A stretch of 20,051 nucleotides of DNA from an uncultured Treponema sp. Lineage in GTDB: Bacteria; Spirochaetota; Spirochaetia; Treponematales; Treponemataceae. The stretch is from NCBI GenBank assembly GCA_937923945.1, contig CALDWC010000056.1, forward strand, positions 1-20,051, given 5' to 3'. The stretch's first letter is position 1. Each line of letters begins with the position of its first letter. Below are positions 1 through 6,813 of this stretch, in pieces. Under the pieces are notes generated by a model. It ran no database searches. It was given only the letters and a program-made list of their open reading frames with translations, and was not told the origin of the DNA. The position numbers were made by a program, and so were the translations under genes.

Positions 1-237
1 TTTAGGTGAAAACATACTGTGTTTTAAAAAAAACATAGTATGTTTTAAAAATTTCATACTATGTTTTTGGGGAAAACATAGTACGTTTTTGGTAAAATAT
101 AAAAAAGACCTCATTTTTCAAAGACGATAAAAGGAATTTTAACGACCGGAGCCCCAGAGACATACGCCCACACTTGGTACTCTTGAAAGTAAACCGTTAA
201 GGAAACGCTGATTAAAGGCTTGATGCCGTTTAACTGC
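1..237. repeat. 237-bp dispersed direct repeat, copy A (may continue left of window)
   Basis: Aligns without gaps to 2749-2985 with 11 mismatches (about 95% identical, counted by hand). It has three parts. Positions 9-89 hold four related palindromic 17-mers (starts 9, 30, 51, 73; consensus AAAACATAGTATGTTTT). Positions 90-200 are a conserved non-coding stretch. Positions 203-237 are the core AAACGCTGATTAAAGG plus tail, which recurs alone elsewhere. No ORF is conserved between the copies, so this is a non-autonomous repeat rather than an IS. The window begins exactly at the start of homology, so the left boundary is unknown. It could be a MITE-like element or a duplicated regulatory region. 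Confidence 0.85.
9..89. promoter_or_regulatory. Array of four palindromic 17-mers (copy A)
   Basis: Units at 9-25, 30-46, 51-67 and 73-89 fit the palindrome AAAACATA-S-TATGTTTT with a few changes, at 21, 21 and 22 bp spacing, about two helical turns. Units 3 and 4 also form an 11-bp inverted repeat (TACTATGTTTT against AAAACATAGTA) around TGGGG. Regular phasing suggests cooperative binding of a dimeric regulator or element-encoded protein on one face of the helix. The binding protein is unknown. A TAAAAT hexamer follows the array and could be a -10 box, but no -35 is convincing. Confidence 0.5.
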
Positions 238-286
238 CACTAGCTAAGAAACATTAGCTTTTGAGTCCTTGCTTTTCACTAGCGGT

Positions 287-305
287 GGTAAGCTGAATGC
301 TTACC
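287..305. terminator. Stem-loop just after the lipoprotein stop codon
   Basis: GGTAAGC (287-293) pairs perfectly with GCTTACC (299-305) around a 5-nt loop, 5 nt past the stop of the minus-strand lipoprotein gene. A weaker stem, AGCTAA/TTAGCT, lies further on near 244-261. Neither is followed by a clear U-run on the minus strand, so intrinsic termination is only possible; it may simply protect the 3' end. Confidence 0.35.
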
Positions 306-310
306 TTGAA

Positions 311-2575
311 CTATTGTGCTTTTCGGAATTTCGCTTTGATGGTAATAACACCGCTTTGCACCGCTTCTTTTGTAACATCATACAAAAAGTCGCCGTCACC
401 GTTTCGCTTGTTATTTGCATCTTCACCGTTTACAAACCAATCCGCAACAGAGTTTTCAGCCGGTATCGCCTTAATCCAAATTCGAGAATACTCGTCAAGC
501 TGATGACTGCCGAGGGTGAGCGGTGTATTATTTGCTTTTATTTCAATGGTACCCTTGCCTTCGACTTCAAAGTTGACGGTAACCTTGTCTACTTTGATAA
601 ATGCAAGTTCAACACTGAGTCCGCCTGCAGTTTTGTCGCTATCCGATAGTCGATAAAACAATGCTCTGTTATGATTTCCAGACCTTTCCTTTCCGTTGAC
701 ATACCAGCTGCAGGCGTACCCCTCGTTCGGTTTTGCTTCAAATCGCAGTTCGGTATTGGCATTAAACTTTGTACCGCTCGGAAATTGTCTCCATGAATCC
801 TGCAGCCGTGCAATTAAGCTTCCGTTTGCTTCACTTCCGGCTTTTACTTTGAAAGTTACCGGTATCTTGCCCTGTGGCTCTTTACTATTTACTTCAAATA
901 CCGCCTGAATGGTAATTTTGCCGTCGGAATCGCTATCGCCTTTTTTTAATGTGTAGAGAACATATGCACCATTTTCAGTAGGCTCTCCACCGAAGTTGTG
1001 CTCTGCCCCGTTGAGTAGCCATTTTTTGAATTTATAGCCATAGGAAGGCCTTGCATCAATTCGAACTTCCATCTCCTCATACAGTTTCGTTGTTTCGCTA
1101 ACATCCTGCCATTCGCCGTTAATTTCTGCTCGGGCAGTAAGCGAACCCTTGCTCGTTGACGACCACCTTAGTTGTATTGGCTCAGCCCGTTTAAAATATG
1201 CTTCTATTTTAATAATACCTGAACTATCCTTATCGTTTTTATCGACATAATAATACAGGTAATTTGGCACTTCAGAATTTTCAACTGCTTTTCCGTTTAT
1301 TTTCCAGCAGTCAACCATCCAGCCCTGCTTAGTATCGGCATGGATATTCAAGCACTGCCCTTCATAAAATTCAGATCCTGAAGGGAAGTTTTTCCAATCA
1401 CCGTCAACTCTAACACCGGCATCTCGGAGTGTTCCACAGTCGGTATTTACCGAAGACCACACGACTTTTATCTTTTCCGCTTTTCTAAATGAAGCTTGAA
1501 TATCGATTACATCGTCTTTTGCAATACTTTCCAAAACATCAAAAGTATATCCTTCCCCATCTTCAGCATCCGGTATGGGTTCGTTATTCATATACCATTT
1601 GTCAACGCTATAACCTAATTTTGGTCGTGCATCGCCGGCTAAACGCTCCCCTTCCGGCCATTGTTTTCCGTTTGTAACATCTAACCATTTTTTTGCGTCC
1701 TGGTTGTATTTAACCCCGCTAACATCACCTTGTGTAGTATTTTTTGATGACCAGGTAACGGTAATTTTTTTTGAAGCACCGAATTCTGCTGCAAGTTTTA
1801 CGCCGCCTACGGGAGCATCTTTTTTTTGCGGGATAACCATATGGTACTGTCGGCTGAACCCTTTGTCCGCACCGTCCAGCGTCCATTTTTTAAGTATTTT
1901 GCTTTTTTGGGGAAGCGGATTGACGCGGAATCGTGTACCTTCATAGAGCTGAAATGTTTTTGTAGTAAAGCCCTTTATTTTATCTTTATCATCTTTGGAA
2001 ATATCCGTTTCCGGTGTCTTTTCCGGATACACATCATTGATATAAAATGTATCTCCACCGGCACCTAATGTACAGCTAAAGTTCAGCTTTTCAGCTTTAC
2101 GGAACGCTGCAGTAAGATTAATCGCTTCTTTAGATTGAGCTTCATAACTAAACCCATATTCCTCATCCAGTTCCACACCGATTTCTTTCAAAGTTTTTCC
2201 ATTTAAGCGAATCTTTTCAATGTCGGGCACATAACCGTATGCATAGTCAAATGTAAACCATAGCTTTGAACCGACACTGACTTTCGCTCCTTGCGCCAAG
2301 TCTTTCAAATCGTCCAAATTTTCTATCCGTACGCGTACCGTACCTTGTGACGCATCCGGTACTTCCCATGAAACCGTTACTTTTTCGGCAGAAGCGGGTT
2401 GTACTACATCACGAGTATCAACTGTGTTTTCGGCGGAAGAGTACTGCACCACATCACGAGTGTCCACAAGCTCATCGGTTGTACTACCAGTCGTAACACA
2501 TGCCGTCATACATGCAAGTGCACCAAGCATGCACAGCACGCTCAATCGAGCCACAATCTTTTTAACTGTCCTCAT
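311..2575 (-). CDS. Surface lipoprotein with seven divergent InlB B-type repeats
   Basis: Predicted 754-residue lipoprotein of unknown ligand, probably surface or periplasmic. Start is the ATG at 2575, preceded by AAGGAG at good spacing; an in-frame ATG at 2632 has none and would add a non-signal-like leader. Residues 1-26 are a signal peptide with two usable lipobox cysteines (C22 after ALA, C26 after MTA). Residues about 31-60 hold a near-duplicate of VDTRDVVQ-x-x-SAE. Then come seven units of roughly 80-110 residues. Each opens with a strand such as ITVTWSS, contains a Gly-Tyr then Trp-x-x-Asn-Gly motif, and closes with a strand such as ITIKAKFRKA. This is typical of divergent InlB B-repeat (Flg_new_2-like) adhesin modules; repeat 2 is the most diverged. 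The gene stands alone and is bracketed by the 237-bp direct repeats. Adhesion is inferred from the fold class only. Confidence 0.85.
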   Translation of the reverse strand: MRTVKKIVARLSVLCMLGALACMTACVTTGSTTDELVDTRDVVQYSSAENTVDTRDVVQPASAEKVTVSWEVPDASQGTVRVRIENLDDLKDLAQGAKVSVGSKLWFTFDYAYGYVPDIEKIRLNGKTLKEIGVELDEEYGFSYEAQSKEAINLTAAFRKAEKLNFSCTLGAGGDTFYINDVYPEKTPETDISKDDKDKIKGFTTKTFQLYEGTRFRVNPLPQKSKILKKWTLDGADKGFSRQYHMVIPQKKDAPVGGVKLAAEFGASKKITVTWSSKNTTQGDVSGVKYNQDAKKWLDVTNGKQWPEGERLAGDARPKLGYSVDKWYMNNEPIPDAEDGEGYTFDVLESIAKDDVIDIQASFRKAEKIKVVWSSVNTDCGTLRDAGVRVDGDWKNFPSGSEFYEGQCLNIHADTKQGWMVDCWKINGKAVENSEVPNYLYYYVDKNDKDSSGIIKIEAYFKRAEPIQLRWSSTSKGSLTARAEINGEWQDVSETTKLYEEMEVRIDARPSYGYKFKKWLLNGAEHNFGGEPTENGAYVLYTLKKGDSDSDGKITIQAVFEVNSKEPQGKIPVTFKVKAGSEANGSLIARLQDSWRQFPSGTKFNANTELRFEAKPNEGYACSWYVNGKERSGNHNRALFYRLSDSDKTAGGLSVELAFIKVDKVTVNFEVEGKGTIEIKANNTPLTLGSHQLDEYSRIWIKAIPAENSVADWFVNGEDANNKRNGDGDFLYDVTKEAVQSGVITIKAKFRKAQ

Positions 2576-2605
2576 AATAATCTCCTTATTCTTATGATTA
2601 TATAA

Positions 2606-2632
2606 AGTATAATATACGAAAAAAAAATGCAA
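2606..2632 (-). promoter_or_regulatory. Candidate promoter of the repeat lipoprotein, with an A9/T9 tract in the spacer
   Basis: On the minus strand TTGCAT (2627-2632) and TATACT (2606-2611) are separated by 15 bp. The spacer is mostly a run of nine T (2619-2627 as A on the plus strand). A second -10-like TATAAT lies 9 bp further downstream. The spacer is shorter than optimal, and one or two added tract bases would bring it towards 17 bp, so length change could tune expression. Confidence 0.45.
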
Positions 2633-2691
2633 GTACTTATGCGATAAAGCCCTGCTGAAAATCAGTTCTCATAATTTAAAAATACCGATAA

Positions 2692-2728
2692 AAACGCTGA
2701 TTAAAGGCTTGACGCCGTGTATCAGCGT
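2692..2728. repeat. Solitary repeat core, copy 2
   Basis: AAACGCTGATTAAAGG followed by CTTGACGCCGT matches the 3' part of the 237-bp repeats but lacks their upstream 200 bp. Here it ends in ATCAGCGT, so ACGCTGAT (2694-2701) and ATCAGCGT (2721-2728) form an 8-bp inverted repeat. It lies 20 bp left of repeat copy B. Confidence 0.6.
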
Positions 2729-2748
2729 ACGCCGAATTCTTACTATGG

Positions 2749-2985
2749 TTTAGGTGAAAACATACTGTGTTTTAAAAAAAACATAGTATGTTTTAAAAAT
2801 TTCGTACTATGTTTTTGGGGAAAACATAGTACGTTTTTGGTAAAATACAAAAAAGACCTTATTTTTCAAAGACGATAAAAGGAATTTTAACGGACGGAGC
2901 CCCATAGGCATACGCCCACACTTGGTACTCTTGAAAGTAAAACGTTAAGAAAACGCTGATTAAAGGCTTAACGCCGTTTAACTGC
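2749..2985. repeat. 237-bp dispersed direct repeat, copy B
   Basis: Second copy of the repeat at 1-237, same orientation, offset exactly 2748 bp. Its palindromic units are at 2757-2773, 2778-2794, 2799-2815 and 2821-2837. In this copy the inverted repeat between units 3 and 4 is perfect over 13 bp (CGTACTATGTTTT against AAAACATAGTACG); copy A has one base changed. The repeat core begins at 2951. It lies between the 5' end of the lipoprotein gene and the 3' end of the outer-membrane gene and is non-coding. Confidence 0.85.
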
Positions 2986-3006
2986 GTTTAGAGATGCCCA
3001 CAATTT

Positions 3007-3025
3007 TCGATTGAATTAATCAGTG
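3007..3025. repeat. 19-bp match to one arm and loop of the 13157-13192 palindrome
   Basis: TCGATTGAATTAATCAGTG is the exact reverse complement of 13159-13177. At both places it lies within about 60 bp downstream of an AAACGCTGATTAAAGG core, so it appears to be part of the same mosaic repeat family. Confidence 0.5.
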
Positions 3026-3060
3026 TCTCATTAACGGTCTTTCAAAAACGTATTCGGTGT

Positions 3061-3083
3061 AAAAGGCGGCAACGCCGCCTTTT
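3061..3083 (-). terminator. Intrinsic terminator of the outer-membrane protein gene
   Basis: AAAAGGCGGC (3061-3070) and GCCGCCTTTT (3074-3083) form a perfect 10-bp stem with a 3-nt loop, 17 bp past the stop codon at 3101. The A/T ends give a U-run in either direction, so it can work bidirectionally. Confidence 0.85.
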
Positions 3084-3100
3084 ACCGTTTTATGCGATCA

Positions 3101-3736
3101 TTAAAAAGCCAACTGAAGCCCGAGCTTTAGATTAAGCGCGTTCACCAGCCGTTCATCAGGCTGTTTTGACGTCGTAATACTTCCGATTTTTGCCTTACGG
3201 TTTACCGGTACATATATATTATCGCTTACACCGAAATACATGCCAACCATGTGAGTAAACATATAGGAAAAAATACAATTGACGCCGAAACCTACGTTTG
3301 CGGTATCAATTGTCTTTTGCGGACTTCGCGTTTTTTCACCGGTTCCGCCTGCTGCAAGACCGCCACCGAAAAACACATCGAAGTTTTTTTCAAGGTTAAA
3401 CGTCCAGCCGAGTCCCAACTGCCAATCAATCAAGTTGGCACCGTATTGCTGGGTATCGTTGTGAGGACGTGCAGGAAAAGCCGCATTGAACAAGGTATAT
3501 ACCCCAAGCTTCTTGTAAAACGTGTAGCGTAATTGCACATCAAAACCGCCACCGATTCTCCCCGCTGATGACGACCAGTACGATTTACGTATCAAAGCGT
3601 TATCAGAAACGCCCCAATCGTAGTAAGCCGTATGGGTAAAAAGCGGACCGATGTCAAGAACCAAACCGATTTGTTTTGCTGAAAGACCGGCTGTGAGCAT
3701 ACAAATCATGCTAAAAAAAACAATTTTCTTTTTCAT
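3101..3736 (-). CDS. Small outer-membrane beta-barrel-type protein
   Basis: Predicted 211-residue exported protein. Start is the ATG at 3736, preceded by AGGAG five bases upstream; an upstream in-frame start would add only five residues (MRGVF) before the signal sequence. Residues 1-20 form a cleavable signal peptide (KKKI, hydrophobic core, LSA-K). The mature part is rich in alternating hydrophobic/aromatic stretches with Gly turns (GGFDVQLRYTFY, WQLGLGWTFNLE, NLKLGLQLAF), and the final residue is Phe, as in many outer-membrane barrels recognised by BamA. Size would suit an 8-stranded barrel. No named family is recognised and there are no catalytic motifs. It has its own promoter and terminator, so it is monocistronic. 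A structural or pore/adhesin role is inferred. Confidence 0.75.
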   Translation of the reverse strand: MKKKIVFFSMICMLTAGLSAKQIGLVLDIGPLFTHTAYYDWGVSDNALIRKSYWSSSAGRIGGGFDVQLRYTFYKKLGVYTLFNAAFPARPHNDTQQYGANLIDWQLGLGWTFNLEKNFDVFFGGGLAAGGTGEKTRSPQKTIDTANVGFGVNCIFSYMFTHMVGMYFGVSDNIYVPVNRKAKIGSITTSKQPDERLVNALNLKLGLQLAF

Positions 3737-3762
3737 AAAGACTCCTCTCATAATATAAGATA

Positions 3763-3791
3763 ACTATACTAAAAATTATAAGGATAATCAA
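3763..3791 (-). promoter_or_regulatory. Sigma70-type promoter of the outer-membrane protein gene
   Basis: Minus strand: -35 TTGATT (3786-3791), 17-bp spacer, -10 TATAGT (3763-3768). The leader to the ATG at 3736 would be about 20 nt and contains the AGGAG site. Confidence 0.65.
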
Positions 3792-3804
3792 TAATTTCCG
3801 TATT

Positions 3805-5916
3805 TTACACGGTAAACTTATTCACTTCACCTTCCAGGTTTTCAATACTTCGGTTATTTTGCTGCGTCAACTCGTTAATCTGTAAAACACTCCGCTCGAT
3901 TTCGCCGATACTACCTGAGACGCCTTTCATACTTCCATTGATTGTTGCCGTAATTTCCATCAACTTATCAAGTTCACTTGAAACTTTTTCATTGGCAGTC
4001 AGCATTGCGCTTGATCCTGATTTTACCTCACCGGTAATTGTGTTGATATCGGAAATCGCTTTGAGTACTTCCTGCGAACCGGCAGTTTGCTCGTGCATCG
4101 CGTTCATAACCGTATCTTCGCGATTTTTTACTTCTTCGGTCAGTTCGTAGGTTTCCATAAAAAGCGTTTCAACACGGACAATATCATTCGCAATACCGTC
4201 GATACGAGTTTTTAAGCCTTTGAGTACGGAGTTAATTTGCTTTCCCTGCGTACTTGACTCTTCGGCAAGTTTTCGAATTTCATCGGCAACAACGGCAAAG
4301 CCTTTTCCCGAATCTCCGGCATGCGCTGCTTCGATTGCTGCGTTCATCGCTAAAAGGTTCGTTTGGCTTGCAATGTTTTGAATAACATTGACCGCTTCCA
4401 AAAGACTTTCAGATTCGCCGGAAATACTTTTGCTCACTTCAACCGATTTTATAACCGTTTCTTTAACTTCGCTTGATTTTTCCTGTAAGTTGTTTACCTG
4501 TTCAGCATTTTGCTTGAGAATTTCGGTTGCGGAAGCGATATTTGCAACGAGTTCTTCAATCGTAGAAGAACTTTCGCTCACATTCACTGCCTGCATTTCA
4601 ATATGCCCATTGAGATTTTTGATGCTTTTTCGGATATCTTCGATAGCGGTTGCCGTATCCTGAACACTTGCCGACTGGGTTTTAATTTGTTCATTCATCA
4701 CCTGCAAGTTGGAATGTATCGTATTGATTGACTTCGTTGTTTCGTTTGTATTATTGGAAAGTTCGATACCGACATTTTTAACCGTTGCGGCATTATCTTC
4801 GACCAAGCGAATAATATGCCCGACATTTTCCACCGCCTGATTGAATTCGATTGCCATTTGAGAAATCTCGCTTTTACCCCGAACTGCAATCCGCTTGGAA
4901 AAGTCTCCGACAGAAACATTTTGTAGTGCACTGGCAACTTGTGAAATGGGCTTTGCAAGATAGTGGGCAATAGCGCGAAGAACTCCCATAGCGATTGCCA
5001 AACAGACGGCCGCAACGATAATGAGCGTGTTTCGTAATTTGGTAATCTCATTGAAAAATTCGGTTTTCGGAATTGCAACGAATGTCATAAAGTCATCGTA
5101 TTCAAATTTTGAGTATGCGGCAATGTAATCAATTCCGCTTATTTTGTAGTATCCGGTTCCGGAGCCGCCCGCTTTTAGTGCGTTCCGAATAAATGTTACT
5201 TCTTCCGCTTTTCCCGGATCCTTTTTTTCAACATCGCTGATATTGGTGAGTGTCCGAATATCGATATTTTTATGCGCGATGAGATTTCCCGTACCGCCGA
5301 TAATATACGAATAGCCGTTTTTACCGATTTCCAGTTTTTTTATGCGATTATCCATATTATCGAAAGCAATATCGGCGGCGAGTGCTCCGATAAAATTATG
5401 CTCATTGTCATAGACCGGAGCACCGTGGATTAAAATACTCCTTTTTCCTTCGGGCGTTGATACCTGTCCTTCAATGATGCTTCCGAAACCTTGTTTTGCA
5501 AAATCAAACCATGCCGTGTCGCCGCCGTATTCAGTTGTACCGTCGGAATGATGACTATAGCCGTTTACATCAAAAAAGCGGATTTTCCCGTACGGGTCAA
5601 TTGTTTCCTTAAAATTTTTATCCGCAATATTCTTGAAAAAAGTTTCCCGTTCCAAACTGCTCGCTTTCGGATTGCGCAATATGGGAGCTTCACCGATACC
5701 GACAAGGGTATTCAGCGTTGCGGATATTCGCCACTGCATAGTATTTGAAATACCGTCCGCCTTATTGAGCACGCTTTGCTCCGCCACCGCTTTTACCGCT
5801 TTTAGCGACATCCTCATACTGATAAGCGTTTGAATCACAAAAGTAACAAAAACTAAAATACCTGCCGTTAAAAATATCCTCACGGCAATTGAACGACCTT
5901 TTGTTTTATTTTCCAT
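3805..5916 (-). CDS. Methyl-accepting chemotaxis protein with dCache sensor
   Basis: A 703-residue transmembrane chemoreceptor that signals through CheW/CheA to the flagellar motor. TM1 is about residues 12-33. A periplasmic double-Cache domain runs about 36-285 (WFDFAKQG near 133, then PVYDNEHNFIGALAADI and GKNGYSYIIG). TM2 is about 295-318 and a HAMP domain about 320-372 (starting at AKPISQV). The cytoplasmic MCP signalling domain follows to the C-terminus. Its hairpin tip is near 510-555, with the highly conserved NLLAMNAAIEAAHAG and GKGFAVVADEIRKLAEES. No CheR-docking NWETF-type tail is seen. The ATG at 5916 has AGAGG upstream. Ligand is unknown; dCache domains often bind amino acids or other small organic molecules. 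It has its own promoter. Confidence 0.95.
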   Translation of the reverse strand: MENKTKGRSIAVRIFLTAGILVFVTFVIQTLISMRMSLKAVKAVAEQSVLNKADGISNTMQWRISATLNTLVGIGEAPILRNPKASSLERETFFKNIADKNFKETIDPYGKIRFFDVNGYSHHSDGTTEYGGDTAWFDFAKQGFGSIIEGQVSTPEGKRSILIHGAPVYDNEHNFIGALAADIAFDNMDNRIKKLEIGKNGYSYIIGGTGNLIAHKNIDIRTLTNISDVEKKDPGKAEEVTFIRNALKAGGSGTGYYKISGIDYIAAYSKFEYDDFMTFVAIPKTEFFNEITKLRNTLIIVAAVCLAIAMGVLRAIAHYLAKPISQVASALQNVSVGDFSKRIAVRGKSEISQMAIEFNQAVENVGHIIRLVEDNAATVKNVGIELSNNTNETTKSINTIHSNLQVMNEQIKTQSASVQDTATAIEDIRKSIKNLNGHIEMQAVNVSESSSTIEELVANIASATEILKQNAEQVNNLQEKSSEVKETVIKSVEVSKSISGESESLLEAVNVIQNIASQTNLLAMNAAIEAAHAGDSGKGFAVVADEIRKLAEESSTQGKQINSVLKGLKTRIDGIANDIVRVETLFMETYELTEEVKNREDTVMNAMHEQTAGSQEVLKAISDINTITGEVKSGSSAMLTANEKVSSELDKLMEITATINGSMKGVSGSIGEIERSVLQINELTQQNNRSIENLEGEVNKFTV

Positions 5917-5981
5917 AAATGCCTCTTTACACCGAACCTTAAAGTAGAATAAATGTAAAGTTGATGTAAAATTACGGGAAA

Positions 5982-6009
5982 ATTATACCGATTATACGAA
6001 TAAAATCAA
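5982..6009 (-). promoter_or_regulatory. Sigma70-type promoter of the chemoreceptor gene
   Basis: Minus strand: -35 TTGATT (6004-6009), 16-bp spacer, -10 TATAAT (5982-5987). The leader would be about 60 nt. A second TATAAT lies inside the spacer and could serve as an overlapping -10. Confidence 0.6.
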
Positions 6010-6233
6010 TATCTCACAACAAAAGCTCACGGAAATCAAGTTTTCGAGAATGATACCACACCTATTTGATGTTGCTAACGCAAAATGCGATAAAATTGTT
6101 TGAATGAACAAATTTTGGTACTGATAAAGCGGTAATTTATACAAAGCATTATCAAAATGCAAAAAAAATAGAGGAAGATTGTTAGATTTCTCCAAAATCC
6201 GTGTGGCTGTTAACTAAAAGTAGATGCGTACCG
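6010..6233. other. Intergenic region between divergent chemoreceptor and gtr genes
   Basis: AT-rich stretch between the two divergent promoters. A 67-codon minus-strand reading frame (5992-6195) overlaps the chemoreceptor promoter, has no ribosome site and reads as low-complexity hydrophobic residues, so I do not call it a gene. No RNA gene or strong hairpin was recognised. Confidence 0.5.
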
Positions 6234-6259
6234 TATTAAAATGATTCTACAAAATTGAT
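6234..6259 (+). promoter_or_regulatory. Upstream element shared with the 11256-11281 promoter region
   Basis: The 26 bases here match 11256-11281 at 23 positions, and TACCG lies just upstream in both. Each copy sits 14-23 bp upstream of a sigma70-type -35 box on the same strand. It could be an operator or UP-like element shared by two surface-related transcription units, or a relic of a repeat. Confidence 0.35.
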
Positions 6260-6273
6260 TTCCATGCATACAC

Positions 6274-6302
6274 TTGATTTTATTTTTGTTTTTGCGTAAA
6301 AT
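6274..6302 (+). promoter_or_regulatory. Sigma70-type promoter of the gtr operon
   Basis: -35 TTGATT (6274-6279), 17-bp T-rich spacer, -10 TAAAAT (6297-6302). The leader to the ATG at 6405 is about 95 nt. Confidence 0.6.
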
Positions 6303-6404
6303 AAGTACTAATCATTAGCCGTGTTTATTGTCGGGATAAAAACTTTGGTATCGTGTACTACTTTTAAAATCCCAAGGTTTGACCCGATATTGTTTAGGTA
6401 CTGC

Positions 6405-6809
6405 ATGAAACTATTTGATAAAACTTTACTAAAATTTTTACTGGTGGGAATCATCAACACAGCAGTCGGAGCGACGCTTATGTTTTTGCTCTATAACCTT
6501 GCACACTGCTCCTATTGGTTTTCCTCGGCTTGTAATTATGTAACAGGCGGCATCGTAAGTTATATTTTAAATAAACGCTTTACTTTTAAAAACAACGAAA
6601 CATCATTTGCTCAAATACTGCTCTTTGCCGCAAATATTGCCGTGTGTTATGTTGTTGCCTATAAACTTGCACACTGGGGTATCTATACACTTTTTGCTCA
6701 ATCGACGGAAAAAGTAAAAGACAACATTGCCCTTTTTTGTGGAATGATAGTATATACGGCATTAAATTACCTCGTGCAAAGATATATTGTATTTAGAAAA
6801 AAGGAGTAG
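6405..6809 (+). CDS. gtrA: GtrA-family membrane protein (putative polyprenyl-linked glycosyl flippase)
   Basis: A 134-residue GtrA-like protein (usual size 120-150) with four predicted membrane helices at about residues 10-30, 35-55, 70-90 and 103-125. Family signatures are FLLVGIINTAVG at the N-terminus, a conserved SYILNKRFTFKN after helix 2, and NYLVQRYIVFRKK at the end. Family members are thought to translocate undecaprenyl-phosphate-linked sugars across the inner membrane. Start at 6405 is chosen because family homology begins there and AGG lies 6 bases upstream; an earlier ATG at 6321 would add 28 non-family residues. It heads the operon. The ribosome site of the next gene (AAGGAG) overlaps its last codons, suggesting coupled translation. 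Confidence 0.9.
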   Translation: MKLFDKTLLKFLLVGIINTAVGATLMFLLYNLAHCSYWFSSACNYVTGGIVSYILNKRFTFKNNETSFAQILLFAANIAVCYVVAYKLAHWGIYTLFAQSTEKVKDNIALFCGMIVYTALNYLVQRYIVFRKKE

Positions 6810-6813
6810 ATAA

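Noticed and set aside
1..89. CRISPR array
   Set aside because: The palindromic units are only 17 bp at 21-22 bp spacing, leaving 4-5 bp between them, far too short for spacers.
1..2985. Composite transposon formed by two IS copies
   Set aside because: The flanking repeats hold no transposase frame and no terminal inverted repeats could be defined.
3251..3532. Plus-strand frames within 3251-3532 and other antisense frames over large genes
   Set aside because: They are shadows of clearly coding minus- or plus-strand genes with recognised domains or signals.
5992..6195. 67-codon minus-strand frame between the chemoreceptor and gtr genes
   Set aside because: It covers the chemoreceptor promoter, has no ribosome site, and its translation is a low-complexity hydrophobic string without family features.
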